A stretch of 64,000 nt of DNA, from positions 26,837,063 to 26,901,062 of the forward strand of contig CM036179.1 of assembly GCA_020631735.1 (NCBI GenBank), written 5' to 3'. The position numbers and the translations under genes are program-made. Position 1 is the stretch's first letter. Each line of letters begins with the position of its first letter. Under the pieces are notes generated by a model that saw only the letters and a program-made list of their open reading frames with translations, was not told the DNA's origin and searched no databases. Below, piece by piece: positions 22,297 through 33,560 of the stretch. The DNA comes from Saccharum officinarum. Taxonomy: Eukaryota; Streptophyta; Magnoliopsida; Poales; Poaceae.

Positions 22297-24689
22297 TGAA
22301 TTGGTGTTCCTGTTACAGTAACAAGGTTATCTTTGCATACGAAATGTCTGTGGGATTGATCTTTGTTTATTCTTTGCACAGTTTGCTGCAAGGATAACAA
22401 TTTGCTGCAAGTTTGGTAAAGTACTACATTGAGGTTTGCTGAACTAATAAGAATTCTCTTGATGACTTGGTTGTTCGAATGACAAAAAAGAGTTTGTCGA
22501 CTGGTGGGAAGCATGTCTATAAGATCCTTGATAGTAACGTTTCACATTAATAGCCAACCAGTGATGATGTTGCAAGCTCCCAAATTCAGCTGTCATTTTT
22601 CCATGCACCCTTTTCTTTTGCAGTTAATTGTGCCTTGATCATAAAACTAAAGGTAAATAATTATTTAATCTCGACTAAAAGAAAGACATGTAGAGTTATT
22701 TGTCATGCAAATTATGTTGTCTGTACTGCAATGCAGGTACCTTCATCGCCTGCTAACTAAAAAAAGCTTCCATGTGCACCAGGTAAAGAGATCATTGCCA
22801 ATTCTTACCTTCTTGACTTCATTGCAGTTCCAGTGTCATGACAAAGGGCAAAACAAGCGCTACCTTTTGATATTATATATGTGTGGAATTATTATCGTCC
22901 TATATTATATTATATTATTTGTTGTTCTTCTAATTATATAAAATACGCCAAGTTATACTAATTCTGACTCTCGATATCCTTCTCTTCTAGAAAATGTGTG
23001 CTTTAACAAAAAAGCCCAAAATACCGTAACCTTGTGCTATTTCTGGTGCCGACTATTTTTTTTGCAGTACCAAAAGTTGGTTGGAGAAATTTTGAGAAGA
23101 TATATGCAGTTTCACATTTTTGCAGCAGCAAAACTCAGTTGAAGACATTCTTCAGAAGTGGTATGGCCAAGATTTCATTCTCTGCAATTAACTTTCTCCA
23201 TATGTAGCTTCTTCTGCTACCAAACAAGCCTGAAGTTAACTTTGGCCATCACTATTCTGTTTGAAATTTCTGGTACTAAAAATTGCGGCTTTGCCACTGA
23301 GATTAAAATAAAAAAGATAGTGGTTGACATATTACTAAGTTAAAGCCAATGTGACTCCCACTGTGTAGAGACCAGGTTGTGATGATTCGTTTTTAGGTAG
23401 TTGTAATAATGCACACATATGATAAGCATGTATTGTGTAGAGATTGATTGAATATCGGACCTTTGTAAAATATTCATTTGGTCCTTTTTAAATAAAGTTC
23501 TATTCTGTTCTATTTTAAAGGCTCACTAATAGAATGCGACAGGAAAGCAACATGTCGCTTCAATGTAGCAAGATGAATTTTGTCCATGCACATCTCTAAT
23601 CCCCTTTTATTGTACGCTAACCTACTTTGTTTAATCCGGGAAGGTTCTTCCCTAATCTGTTTGGTTCCAGTGCTTCTTGTTATTAGATCACATCCTCAAT
23701 ATCACATTTGAAGTTGCTGCCCCTCGCTATTGCTCTTATTGCCGCCAGCACAGGCTTACCAGGCCACCACCCCACAAGCGCCCTACCTCGCCATGGTGCC
23801 ACCTTGTGCTTCTCTTAGGTGATGATGTATCTCTTCTCTGTTCTCCACTTATCTCTATTATTTGAACCTATAATGCTCTATTGTCTATTGCTCTGAAGTC
23901 TGAACCTATGACGGTTCTGAAGTCTTAAGTTAGAACCTGTTGTACTCATTGTTGTCACCCAAGGAGCAAGGCTTGGAAGTAAACATTTGTGGAGCTGCTG
24001 CTAAAGGTTGATCAAGTACAACTACTAACATTCCAAAAATGCCTGTGCAAACAGCAACACTTACATTTAGAAACCTACATCCTGCATACGACATGAGAAT
24101 GGCGAGGAAGAAGGATACCATGGTGTACATGAAATTATATTTTTATAAGGGCATAGCTTGAGAAAACTGTACGTAGTTGTAGCTATGCATGGATGAAACA
24201 ATGTAGGGTCTCATGGATCAAATAATTTGAAGGGAGGTTGTATTGAACTTGACCATCATGACCACTTCCTTTAATTTGAACTCCGTGCTTGTATTATGTG
24301 TTTAGTGTCCTTTCTTCAAGCAGGCTTGCGTTGACACTTTCATGTAAAATTGGTGCTTATACATCTACAATGTGGCTGAAAACAACATGTTGCTAAGATC
24401 AAGTATATTGTAGTGTTTCATGAGAATATGTAATTTTTTGGGCACCACCTAGAATATGTACATTGTAGTATTGAACATCTTGATCATTTGGTTTGTACGG
24501 ATCTTTCCCCTTGAAACTTGAGCTGTGGCTTTGTCGATAGTTCTGTTTTGGTGGTGCCCAGCAGACATAGCATCAAAGATCAAATATTTTAATGAAGACT
24601 AGAAATTTAGCATATCTTATCTTGCGATTCGTGTGTTTTTAGTACTAAAGTTTAGTTGTCCCGTAACAACGCACGGGCACGCTACCTAG
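22297..24689 (+). other. Right arm of the Helitron, no gene recognised
   Basis: AT-rich sequence with no long open frame. Scattered polypyrimidine-AG segments look intron-like (for example near 22730, 22790 and 23060), which would fit captured exon/intron sequence, but no protein is recognisable. Confidence 0.4.
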
Positions 24690-25549
24690 TATACTGAAAA
24701 AGAAAACTTCGACCCGGCCCGGGGAAAGACCGCCCCACACGGATTTGGTGTAAGAAGCCGTACGTCTCAAGTCTCAACCACAAGTCGTCTTGAAACAGAA
24801 ACACACAGCCTGTACAACAAGAATTCTTTGCAGCAGACATCAGTAGCAGTAGCATCTAGAAGGCTCGCTCGCTGCCAGGTAGTCAAATGCATCACTAGGA
24901 GAAGGCTCGCTCGCTGCCAGGTAGTCAAATGCATCACTAGGAGAAGCAAATTAAGCAAGGAACGAAGAGCACGTACGAGAGAAACCATGAACAGGACATG
25001 TCCTGGAAATGAGGAAGACTCACGTAATCACGTCTGGTAGTGCATAGGAAACATTTCCTCCATTCCTTGTTTAGTTGTTTGTGGAAGCAAAACGCCAGTG
25101 ACTGGCTATGCATTTCAGCTGGCTTCACGTCAGCTATGGCAATCGAACTAAACCCTCGAAGGCTCAAGAACGAAGCGCCGAAGCGACCATCAATCAACAT
25201 AGTCATCCCTATTATGTCCAATGATCAGCCAGCGACGATTAAAAAAAAACTGCGCAGCTTGGGGCGGAGAACACGCGTCTCGTTGAATGGCTTAGCGCCG
25301 CTGATTGCATGGCATTTTCGTGTCTGCCAGGATTGGAAGCCGTCAGCGCGCCAGGCTGAATCTGGGCAGGGAGAGCAGGAGATGCCGCCGTCATGTTGCG
25401 ATCACGCACGCATGATTTCCTCTCACGTAACCTACACCCACAAGCATACGACTGAACGTACGGCCTTGATTAGATACACAAATTCACCCCTAAATTCTAC
25501 TATGCAAAAAGGAGATTTCCCATCACATCAAAATATCGGCAAATGCATA
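24690..25549. other. Intergenic region right of the Helitron
   Basis: Apart from a 42-bp tandem duplication (24858-24941) nothing is assigned. An open frame of 172 codons on the plus strand (25040-25558) shows no recognisable motif and is probably chance. Confidence 0.4.
24858..24941. repeat. 42-bp direct tandem duplication
   Basis: The unit starting AGAAGGCTCGCTCGCTGCC is present twice in tandem (24858-24899 and 24900-24941) with essentially no differences, so it is a recent local duplication. Confidence 0.9.
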
Positions 25550-25719
25550 GAGTACTAAATGTAGATGAAATCATAAACTAATTGCACAGTTTTGTTGTAC
25601 TTTACGAGACGAACATTTTGAGTCTAATTAATCAATTTTTGAATAATTTTTTGCATAAAAAACAAAAGGTGCTAACAGTGCCCGAATCGGGCTCCCGATT
25701 CGGGAATCTAAACAAGCCT
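25550..25719 (-). mobile_element. GGCCTTGTTTAG-family MITE-like element, truncated copy
   Basis: Minus-strand copy of the family also seen at 25780-26021 and 34184-34444. It shares the GAGACGAACnTTTTGAG and TACTAAATGTAGATGAAATC landmarks. The terminus at 25719 reads GGCTTGTTTAGATT on the minus strand, and the other end is missing. It contains a perfect 11-bp palindrome pair (CCCGAATCGGG-CT-CCCGATTCGGG) at 25681-25704. Confidence 0.65.
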
Positions 25720-25779
25720 ACACCACAAAACTCCTATGATCCACAGCAATCATGCAGCCAGCCAGCCAGCCCCTGCTTC

Positions 25780-26021
25780 GGCTGTGTTCAGTTCCCCTGA
25801 AAAGAGTGAAAAATGTATTGTAGCACGTTTTGGTTTTATTTGGCAAATAGTGTCTAACCGTTGACTAATTAGGTTCAAAACGTTCGTCTCACAAAGTACA
25901 ACCAAGCTGTACAATTAGTTTTTGATTTCATCTACATTTAGTACTCCATACATGTATCACAATTTTAATGTGACAAGAAATCTTTTTTTACAGTGCATTT
26001 TTGGAGAAACTAAACACAGCC
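25780..26021 (+). mobile_element. GGCCTTGTTTAG-family MITE-like element, complete copy
   Basis: Starts GGCTGTGTTCAGTT and ends AACTAAACACAGCC, an inverted terminal repeat of about 14 bp. TTC flanks both ends, a probable 3-bp target duplication. Non-coding interior. This family is very common in sorghum-like genomes; its superfamily is not certain to me. Confidence 0.7.
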
Positions 26022-26575
26022 TTCGTGAGGACCCATGGCCCATGCATGTACATGTATGTTCATCAGAGGCTGCACGTGTCCCCAGCAATATGATGCCGCA
26101 TTAATTGACGCAAATCATTCTGTCTGAAACAGCAATAGGTCTATTATTGGAGTTCATTGTTATCGTCGGGCCTATTTACTTGTCGCCTACATTCAAATAA
26201 CTCATTTTTTATGGGCTGATGAATTAATTTTACCAAATTTCATCGTGAAGCAGATACTTTCACATAGCAGATATAGCTCTCTACATTCAAATAACTCATT
26301 TTTGAGATATAGTTTTTTTTTCCCGAAAGGACGACAAGAGCTTTGTTGTTCGATATATTAGACCAAAAAAAAAAGGGAAAAAAGTACAAGAATACAAGAT
26401 CACTCACCCTGTTTCAGCAACAGCAACTAAACCAGGAAAAAGGGAACCAAAGCACCTAGGAACTTTTTTAGATATAGTATTAGTTATTAAAGTCCCTAAT
26501 ATAGATCGTGACAATATTAAAACTGAATAGATTGTGATAATACTAAAACTGTGTACAGAGCGTAATTTTGTCTAC
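26022..26575. other. AT-rich intergenic sequence
   Basis: No gene or element recognised. A short direct repeat, CTACATTCAAATAACTCATTT, in slightly varied form occurs near 26187 and 26280. Confidence 0.4.
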
Positions 26576-26728
26576 TACAGCGTCTATTTCAAACTATAAG
26601 TCATTGTGACTTTTTTAGATAAATAATATTTTACTATGTATGTAAAACATAGTGTGTACCTATATGTATAATAAAATTTATGTACTTTGAAAAGTCAAAA
26701 GAACCTACAATTTGGAATTGACGAAGTG
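26576..26728. mobile_element. Stowaway-type MITE
   Basis: Inverted ends: CGTCTATTTCAAACTATAAG on the left and, reversed, CGTCAATTCCAAATTGTAGG on the right, typical of diverged Stowaway termini. The interior is about 90 bp and AT-rich. Confidence 0.65.
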
Positions 26729-27139
26729 TTTTTTATTTGTAGGAAAAATTATTTATTATGCGCTAAATTTGAAAAAAAAAGAAAGGCCTGCTTTGCTTAC
26801 ATTCTGCGTCTCCCCATCTCTCTCTCCAAAATATCTCCTCATCGCTCCTATCCATCGCGTGTTGCTGCGTCGTGTGCTCGCTATTGCCGTCCTCTCCGCC
26901 GCGCACCCCATCTCGCGCTGCGCGGCTCGGCTCCCCAATCCAGTGCCAGGATCCATCTCACGCCACGCCCCTTCATCGCCACGCCGTGCTCCATCTCCCG
27001 CCGCGCCCGCTCCAGCTCACTGCATGCCGTGCCCCCGCTGCTACGCACTGTGACTCATCCCCCGCGCACGCTGAGGTGCTGCCATTCCCCACCAGAAGGT
27101 CGTGCCCGCTATCGACGCCATGGCCGCTACGATGCGCGA

Positions 27140-27494
27140 CCTCAACAATGATATGTTGCGATGAAGTGCATGTTGCAAGCGTTTCAGAGGTATGTTGCAA
27201 TTGTTTTATATGAATATTGCAAAAGTAGATCGGGAATGTTGCACATGTTGCATATGTTGTAAGTGTTTTAGAGGTTTGTTCAAAATGTTTCATATGTTCT
27301 AGACGTATGTCGCAAGCGTTTATGTTTCACACTTATGTTGCAACAATATGTTCCAAATGTTTCAGTTGCTTCAGTCTTACGTTGCAGTAAGTGTTTTAAT
27401 GCTGCAAGTTGCAAGTGTTTTATCTGAATGTTGTATATTTCACACATATGTTGTAAGTGTATGTTCTAAATGTTTCATCTGTTGCATTCAAGTG
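27140..27494 (+). repeat. Second TTGCAAGTG degenerate repeat block
   Basis: Same repeat style as 8110-8510 (ATGTTGCAAGCGTTT, GTTGCATATGTTG, AAAAGTAGATCGGGA). It follows a GC-rich stretch at 26840-27130 that has open frames but no recognised protein, and is interrupted on its right by the inverted-repeat element at 27495-27903. Confidence 0.6.
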
Positions 27495-27903
27495 TGGGTT
27501 ATTTGGATTCCTTCCATTATAATTTTTGAAGTTTGGATATACGCCATTACAATTCACCTATTTACCATTACAATTCTATCTCTTGCCTATCTATGCCATT
27601 TTCTACGCTCCCCACGTACGTGGGCCCACTTACAGGCACGTATGCCTACTAGAACATGTATAGACGTTCAGTCTCTTACTCCTTCGTTAGAACGAGTCCG
27701 CCCACGGCAGAGGAGCGCTCGCCGCGGCGGCCGGCGCGAGAGGCGGAGCGGGAGTGCTCGCCCGTAGTGGCATGTGCGCTCGCGCGTCCCCAATGGCAAG
27801 GATGGGCGAGAGATAAAATTATAATGACAGATCTCCGAATAGGTGAATTGTAATGGCGTTTCTCCAAACTCGGAGAATGGTAACGGCTTGAATCAAAAAA
27901 ACC
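27495..27903. mobile_element. About 409-bp element with long imperfect terminal inverted repeats
   Basis: The left end contains ACGCCATTACAATTCACCTA (about 27541-27561) and the right end carries its reverse complement (about 27837-27858). Similarity continues outward to GGTTATTTGGATTCC and its counterpart at 27890-27903, giving inverted repeats of about 65 bp. The interior is GC-rich (27650-27800). Long inverted repeats suggest a Mutator-like MITE, but no 9-bp target duplication is clear. Confidence 0.6.
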
Positions 27904-28255
27904 TAACAACAAATGTGCTAGCGCCCGGCCGTCCGGACGGATACGCGCATCGGGACGCCCGCGCAGCCTGTCCTTGTCCGCTGATTTTTCCCACCCCGCA
28001 CGCATGCCTTGCCCTGTCGCAGCCATCCACGTGTCTAGAGGACTCGCCTCACACTCGCAGCCCGCCCTATCCGCCTCCGGTTTGCCCCACACTACACTCG
28101 CACCCCGCCCCCGTTGTGCCCCGACCGCCAGCCCCGAGCGTGCCCCGTCCGCCGGTCCCCAGCTCACGGCGCCTATTCCCCGATGCCCGCGCCATGCCAC
28201 CACCACTCTCCGCGCCTCCTGACTCTTCGAACAACATGCAACGTGAACATTAGTA
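27904..28255 (-). other. GC-rich segment with CCGGCCGTCCGG terminus
   Basis: On the minus strand this ends GTCCGGACGGCCGGGCGCTA, closely resembling the terminus at 8609-8632, so it is probably one end of the same unclassified element family in the opposite orientation. Proline-rich open frames here are composition artefacts. Confidence 0.45.
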
Positions 28256-28393
28256 TTTTAAATCTGCCGAATGCCACGACCGAAAGTATTAACACATCAT
28301 TAAAGATCGGCACTCGGCAGCTATAATTTCGACGGGAAACGGGGTGAAAAAAAAATCCTACCAGACCCACCACATGAACCCTACTACTACCTC

Positions 28394-28402
28394 TATAAAT
28401 AC
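28394..28402 (+). promoter_or_regulatory. TATA box of the small conserved gene
   Basis: CTATAAATA in CCTCTATAAATACCCCC, about 125 bases before the ATG at 28522. A leader of about 95 bases is expected. Confidence 0.75.
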
Positions 28403-28521
28403 CCCCAGCACAGACGAACGACCTGCTGCAACAAACCATCGGCCAATTCGGGAGAAGAAGCCGCAGGAATCGTAGCAGCCAAGCCAACCGTGCAGGGGCC
28501 AGCTGGTGCAAACTGCAAAGC

Positions 28522-28845
28522 ATGGGCTCCCTGGGTCCTAGCATGGTGACCCTGCAGCAGCAGGAGCAGCCGCACAAGGCCGGCAAGCCTGCGGCGGCGG
28601 CGGCGGCGGCGGCGGGTGGTGGCCACCGCGAGCATCAGGAGCAGCAGAGCAGCAGCAACTGCGGCGGCGGGTCGTCGTTCCGGATGCCGCTGCACTACCC
28701 GCGGTACAAGAAGGCGGACTACGAGGCGATGCCGGAGTGGCGCGTCGACTGCCTCCTCCGTGAGTACGGGCTCCCCGTCGCCGGCGACCTCCGCGAGAAG
28801 CGGGAGTTCGCCATGGGCGCCTTCCTCTGGCCCGATCAGTACTGA
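28522..28845 (+). CDS. Small conserved plant protein (LHYPRY / FLWP domain, probably DUF7722)
   Basis: Intact 107-codon single-exon gene. Residues 1-52 are low complexity, with Gln-rich, Ala-run (encoded by a GCG repeat at 28590-28612) and Gly/Ser-rich tracts. Residues 54-107 form a compact conserved block beginning FRMPLHYPRYKKADYEAMPE, containing W and L positions of an amphipathic helix, and ending MGAFLWPDQY. This C-terminal block is widespread in flowering plants in short proteins without known biochemical function. I believe it is catalogued as DUF7722, from memory. No signal peptide or membrane segment. A TATA box lies at 28394-28402 and there are no competing upstream ATGs in the leader. 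This is the clearest host gene in the window. Confidence 0.88.
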   Translation: MGSLGPSMVTLQQQEQPHKAGKPAAAAAAAAGGGHREHQEQQSSSNCGGGSSFRMPLHYPRYKKADYEAMPEWRVDCLLREYGLPVAGDLREKREFAMGAFLWPDQY

Positions 28846-29602
28846 TCGATAAACTGTACGTTTGTTGGAGTCCCAGATTGAAGCAGCCTATGCATATGGA
28901 GTGGAGATTCTCCCCGCCCGATTCACCTAGACATGCATAAGAGTGTGGGTGTATGCATGAGCTCGTTCTCGATCGATCGTCTTGTCGTGGAATAATTTGC
29001 ACTCCGCTTCACCTCGCGTGTGCATCATCGTTGCGAAATCAGTAATTCATCAGCATCTCTATATGTGGCTCAGTAGCTGCTCATGTACCATGTTATGGGT
29101 AATGTATATTAATATATATGCTTAGAGTATTGTTAGTGCAAGTTAGTTGTTTTGTATAAATATTTCAGCTACCACGTCTGGGATGCATTTGTGAGCGTGC
29201 GTGACAATCTGTCTTTCTGTAATTTTGTGTGCGAAGACGTTGCCGTAGTTATACAAGAGCTAGAACGCCTGATGTGTTCGATGTACACAGAGGAGCAGAA
29301 ACAATTGCTTTTTTGGTAAGCAGATTATCAACGAGAGATTCTACAATTGGTGTGTATTATATTAAACTCAGCTCGTTGATAATAAGAAACTCATCAGCAT
29401 CAGTACTACGTTGCTAATCAATGTAAATTTGACTGAATTATTTGATGTGTCATGGAAACAAATGGTTAAGCCTGATTCAACTTCGTTCCAAATATTAGTT
29501 ACTCATCGATGACTTGGTGTTTTCTCTTCGTTCGATCTTTTTTTGGGGTTTCTATATATAATCTTCTTTATTGGATACGCTTATACATAAATGCTTGCGT
29601 AA
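28846..29602 (+). other. 3' UTR and intergenic sequence after the small gene
   Basis: The first 150-250 bases are likely 3' UTR, with AATAAT at 28991 as a weak poly(A) signal candidate. The rest is AT-rich with no recognised feature. Confidence 0.5.
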
Positions 29603-30473
29603 AAATGTATTCATTCGGTGATTTGGGAGATATGTCGAGAAAGAAACAATCGAATCTTCAAGAAGGAAGGCAGGCCAATCCAGCAGGTGATGATGGAAGG
29701 CATATATGACAAAGCAAAAGCCTGGGCTTATGCTGGGAACAGAGGGCTTCAGCAGGTGCTGCCGAGGCAGATTCTTCAGGTTGTAGGATTAGATGATGGG
29801 CATGTCCATCGGTTAGTAATGTTGATGATGAAGTTGCTTTTTACCCTTAATGTAAAGGCAGCGTATGGTATGAAAACCAGGCTTCTATGCAAACTATAGA
29901 AACTCTAATCTAGACCACAGAACTCTAATCCGATGGCTACAGGAAAAGGTGGGTTACTTTTGCACTTAAACCCCCCACCAATCCCATTGTAATCTATTTT
30001 CTTGCAAAAACAGCCCCAGCAGCCCACCGTCTCGACTCCGTTACGGCGCGACTCCGGATACGCGATTACGGCCAGCCGCTCCATGGCCTTCGTCATGGCC
30101 TCGCCCTCGTCCTGGAGATTTGCCGCCGTCCACATGAAGACAACTTCTCCAGCACGGTCTGCGCGTCTCCACGGCGATCAACAACAGGAGCATGCATACA
30201 GGAGCACGTCCACTAACAATTTCACACAGTAGCATGCACACAGTAGCACTCCACCTGACATTATGGCGATCAACAATTTCACACAGGAGCTTGCAAAATG
30301 AACTAGCAGTAGCACATGGACAATAATTAACTACAAATAATTCTCAGAATTGCAAATTTACTTGGACAATGGTACTGATCAATCAAACATAGGTTCTTCC
30401 GAATTAAAAAAACAAACTAAAGGTAACAAACTCTGTGTTGTCAGACAGCCAACAACATTAAGTGTAAAAAATA

Positions 30474-33400
30474 TCAGCCAACAACATTGTTTGGGCAATT
30501 GCGTGCATCATGATCCGTAACTTGCTTACATTTTCCACATTTCCGTTTATTTTTACCCTGACCTCCACTTCCAGCCTTCTTCTCCTTGCCCTTCTTAATT
30601 CTTTTGCATCTCCCTTTTGACTTGATATCATTTGGTGGATGTATATCGGCTTCATTTGGAATTTTATTACCTAGGAAAGTTTCATATTCCTCTTGTTTAT
30701 CAACTCTCATAGTAGGCGTGATTTTTTGGAGAGGTTCTACTAGGTTGGATAAACTAGAATATAAAAAGTCTATCCCTTGTTCTGAGGTCTTGGCCATTTG
30801 GATAAGATCTTCAAACTTGTTGCACGATTCTGAAATCTTTTTCCGCATTGCCACCTCCATGGGATCCTTAGGCTTTTCATCTAGTAGGTTCCCTTCCTCA
30901 TCAAAGAATATTTCTCTGTAAAACGAAACAGAAGGATTGATGGTCTATACAGAAGGAAACAAAACAGCCATAAAAAATGTTGAAACAAAGCAGCCATAAA
31001 AAATGTTAAAAAGAATATTTCTCTGTAAAACGAAACAGAACGATTGATGGTCTATACAGAAGGAAACAAAACAAAAGGATTGATGGTCTACACACCTTTT
31101 ACATCTTGGCTCACATCTCTTCATAATATAAATTGATGGTATCTCATTTTGCTTCTCGACTCGAAGCACTTGTATGATATGACGACACGGGATGCCATAT
31201 GACTCATATAATTTACAAGAGCACCTACCAAACATGTTTGACTTGTTCATATGAACAACTCGATCTTTTCCAGTTAAGTTGCTAATGGTGAAACATCTTA
31301 TATCTTCACTCTCTAAAATACCTTGAATAATGAATGGTCTCTTGCAGCTACAATTTGTTCCTGAAATTTACTAAAAACTTCATGTGTATATATATCCCTC
31401 TACATTGCTTCTCCATGGCCCATGGTGTCATCACTTTTGGAGTGCTGTGAAGACTTGCATTGTCGGCTTTCAACTCCTCTTGGCGCTGGCACTCCAAAGT
31501 TGTGTCAAACCTTAGCCAGAACTCAACAAAGGTCAACTTTCTATGAATGAAACGGTTAAAAAAAGAATTTGCACTCTCCAATCGTGATGTAGCCCTAAGC
31601 ATTCCTGCTAGAGGTATGTCCAAAAAGTAAATCGAAATCCACGATTCGCGAATGGCAAACCTAGTGGAGAACCACTCATTTCCCATGAGTTCATAATCAG
31701 TTACGATAGAATTCCATTGTGACACAAAATCATCTGAATTCTCAGTCCCCCAAACACACTTGTTTAGTCTTTCCCAAAAATTTTCATCATTTCTTATAGA
31801 TGGTCCGACCTTCTTAGGTTCCTTTTCTATGATATGCCACATGCAAAATCTATGAGCTGTATCTGGTAGAATCTGAGCAATAGCAGCCATCATGCTCGCA
31901 TCTTCATCTGTTGTGATTAGATGAGGTGCTACTCCACCCATGGCCTTAAGAAAGGTCTTAAACAACCATACATATGAATCGTTCTTTTCATCTGCTAAGA
32001 ATGCTGCCCCAAGGAAAATACTTTGCAAGTGATGATTGACTCCAGTAAATGGCACAAATTTCATGTTATACTGGTTGGTGGTATATGTTGCATCTACCGA
32101 AATCACATCACCAAAAACACTATAGTTCTTCCTACATATAGCATCTGCCCAAAATACACGAACAAGTCATCCTTTTTCATCCACCATAAACTCATAAAAG
32201 AAGGCAGAATTTACTTCCTTCTTTCGCTCAAGTTGTGCCACAAACATTTGTGCATCTGCATCCTTAATTTTTGTTCTGAGGTCACTGAAATAGTTTTGCA
32301 AATCCCTCTTTGTGCACCCAACATTCTCAAACCCACCCTTACTGACATGAAGAAGTCGATATGCTTGTGATGTGTCAATGCTAGCCTTATGACAATTGAA
32401 CAAAGTACTCTTTGCTCTCTCACTGATATTTCGGTTGGATCATAGCAAATGCCTCTTATCTGGCGACACAAAACCATGGCTGTGCGCCTCAACCATTGAA
32501 TATATTCGATACTTCTTGTCACTGTCAAGCTTGACAACAATATGTGCCTGACAACCACACCTAGTTTCCATCACATTTGGTGACTTTCTTTTTTTCCCGG
32601 ATTCCCCACTAACTTTTTTTACGCTCTCCTGGCTATACCCTTCCCTTGAACAACAATAACGCTTGAATATTATTTCATCATTTTCCTTCTTCTACTGACC
32701 AACACGAACAGAGAAACCAACTTCGTGTGCATACGATTTGTAAAATGTTTCCACATCTGTGAGAGTACCAAAGATCATTCCAACCATAGGCTTCAAATGT
32801 TCTTTGCAATTTGTGTCCTATACAAGTGTAAAATTGTATGAGCAATAGTCCAGGCAAACTAGTTCTTTGCAAAAAAAAGAAGAAAACATATGTTCTATGC
32901 AAAATATCAATTGTATATATATGATAGTAACTGTAGAGATCCTAGGTAGACCACTTGCAACTGACTACTTTCAAAAACCGTGCATTTTTATATTCTTATT
33001 CATTTGAGAAGAGCATGTACCAATTCAGTAAAGAACATTCGCTCTATAAATCATTGTTATTAGAGCTGGCCAGATACATGTCATCACATAACAATGTATG
33101 AATCCATTGTTTGAGCAAAACTAGTTCTTTGCAAAAAAAATGTTCTATGCAACTTACTACTAAACTCGGAGAAGGTTTCGGCTTAGGAGTGCTTGGCTGT
33201 TCAAGGTGGGCTCCAACTCCGGCGTCAACCGCGTCGATCGTAATGACGACGTGATCATCGGCGACGACGGGATCAACGCCGACCTGAGACTCGGTGGCAG
33301 CGGCAGCGGGGGTCTCCATGGCGATGACGCCAATCTCCATGGCGGCATCCGCAGCGGTGGTCTCCAAGGCTTCGTGGGGGCTAGGGAGCTTCTCCATGGC

Positions 33401-33550
33401 GGGATCGCGAGGCGGGATGGCAAGCCAACCTTGGTGGTTCTCCTGCGTCTCCATGGCGGGATCCGCAGCGGTGGTCTCCATGGCGATGACACCGGTCTCC
33501 ATGGCGGCATCCGCAGCGGTGGTCTCCTGGTGGTTCTCCTGCGTCTCCAT
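30474..33550 (-). pseudogene. FAR1/FRS-like MULE transposase, broken
   Basis: Transposase of the Jittery/FAR1 branch, from which the plant FHY3/FAR1 transcription factors arose. On the minus strand: an N-terminal acidic region with duplicated AMETQENHQ / TTAADAAMETG units (33550-33160); FAR1 DNA-binding-like sequence (about 32800-32400); a linker (32403-32167); and the MULE catalytic core (32106-31348). Candidate DDE acids are in SVDATYTTN, TTDEDASM and SRLESANSF. A SWIM finger (CSCKLYESYGIPCRH, 31220-31180) and a C-terminal CCHC knuckle (CGKCKQVTDHDARNC, about 30520-30480) follow. Frame changes near 32400, between 32167 and 32106, and between 31348 and 31250 break the reading; some could be introns. 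Repeated sequence at 30915-31090 interrupts the SWIM to C-terminus stretch. Confidence 0.85.
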
Positions 33551-33560
33551 GGCGGGATCG
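33290..33560. repeat. Minisatellite in the MULE transposase N-terminal exon
   Basis: Imperfect units CTCCATGGCGGCATCCGCAG / GTGGTCTCCATGGCGATGAC recur about six times, giving the duplicated AMET motifs on the minus strand. Confidence 0.75.

Larger units (their letters stand above)
9365..24689 (+). mobile_element. Helitron, about 4.3 kb after removal of the nested gypsy element E1
   Basis: The 5' end is TCTCCCACAACTAAAAAAG preceded by A (9364). The 3' end is a CCCGT...ACGGG hairpin at about 24660-24677, then CTAG (24686-24689) followed by T (24690), the expected A/T insertion site. E1 (11300-22291) with its 5-bp duplication sits inside. The remaining arms (9365-11299 and 22297-24689) have a GC-rich start near 9410-9960 with open frames of no recognised family, then AT-rich sequence. 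No Rep/helicase domain is visible, so it is non-autonomous. The two arms share a phrase around GTTTGCTGCAAGGATAAC (10870s and 22380s). It may carry captured host fragments, but I cannot identify any. Confidence 0.65.

Noticed and set aside
25040..25558. 172-codon plus-strand frame
   Set aside because: No recognisable motif, no promoter context, and codon use not grass-like; left as intergenic.
26687..27213. Pro/Arg/Ser-rich frames before the second repeat block
   Set aside because: Overlapping frames of similar length and low complexity; no domain, so not called as a gene.
28538..29002. 154-codon minus-strand frame over the small conserved gene
   Set aside because: Arg/Ala-rich shadow of the conserved plus-strand coding sequence.
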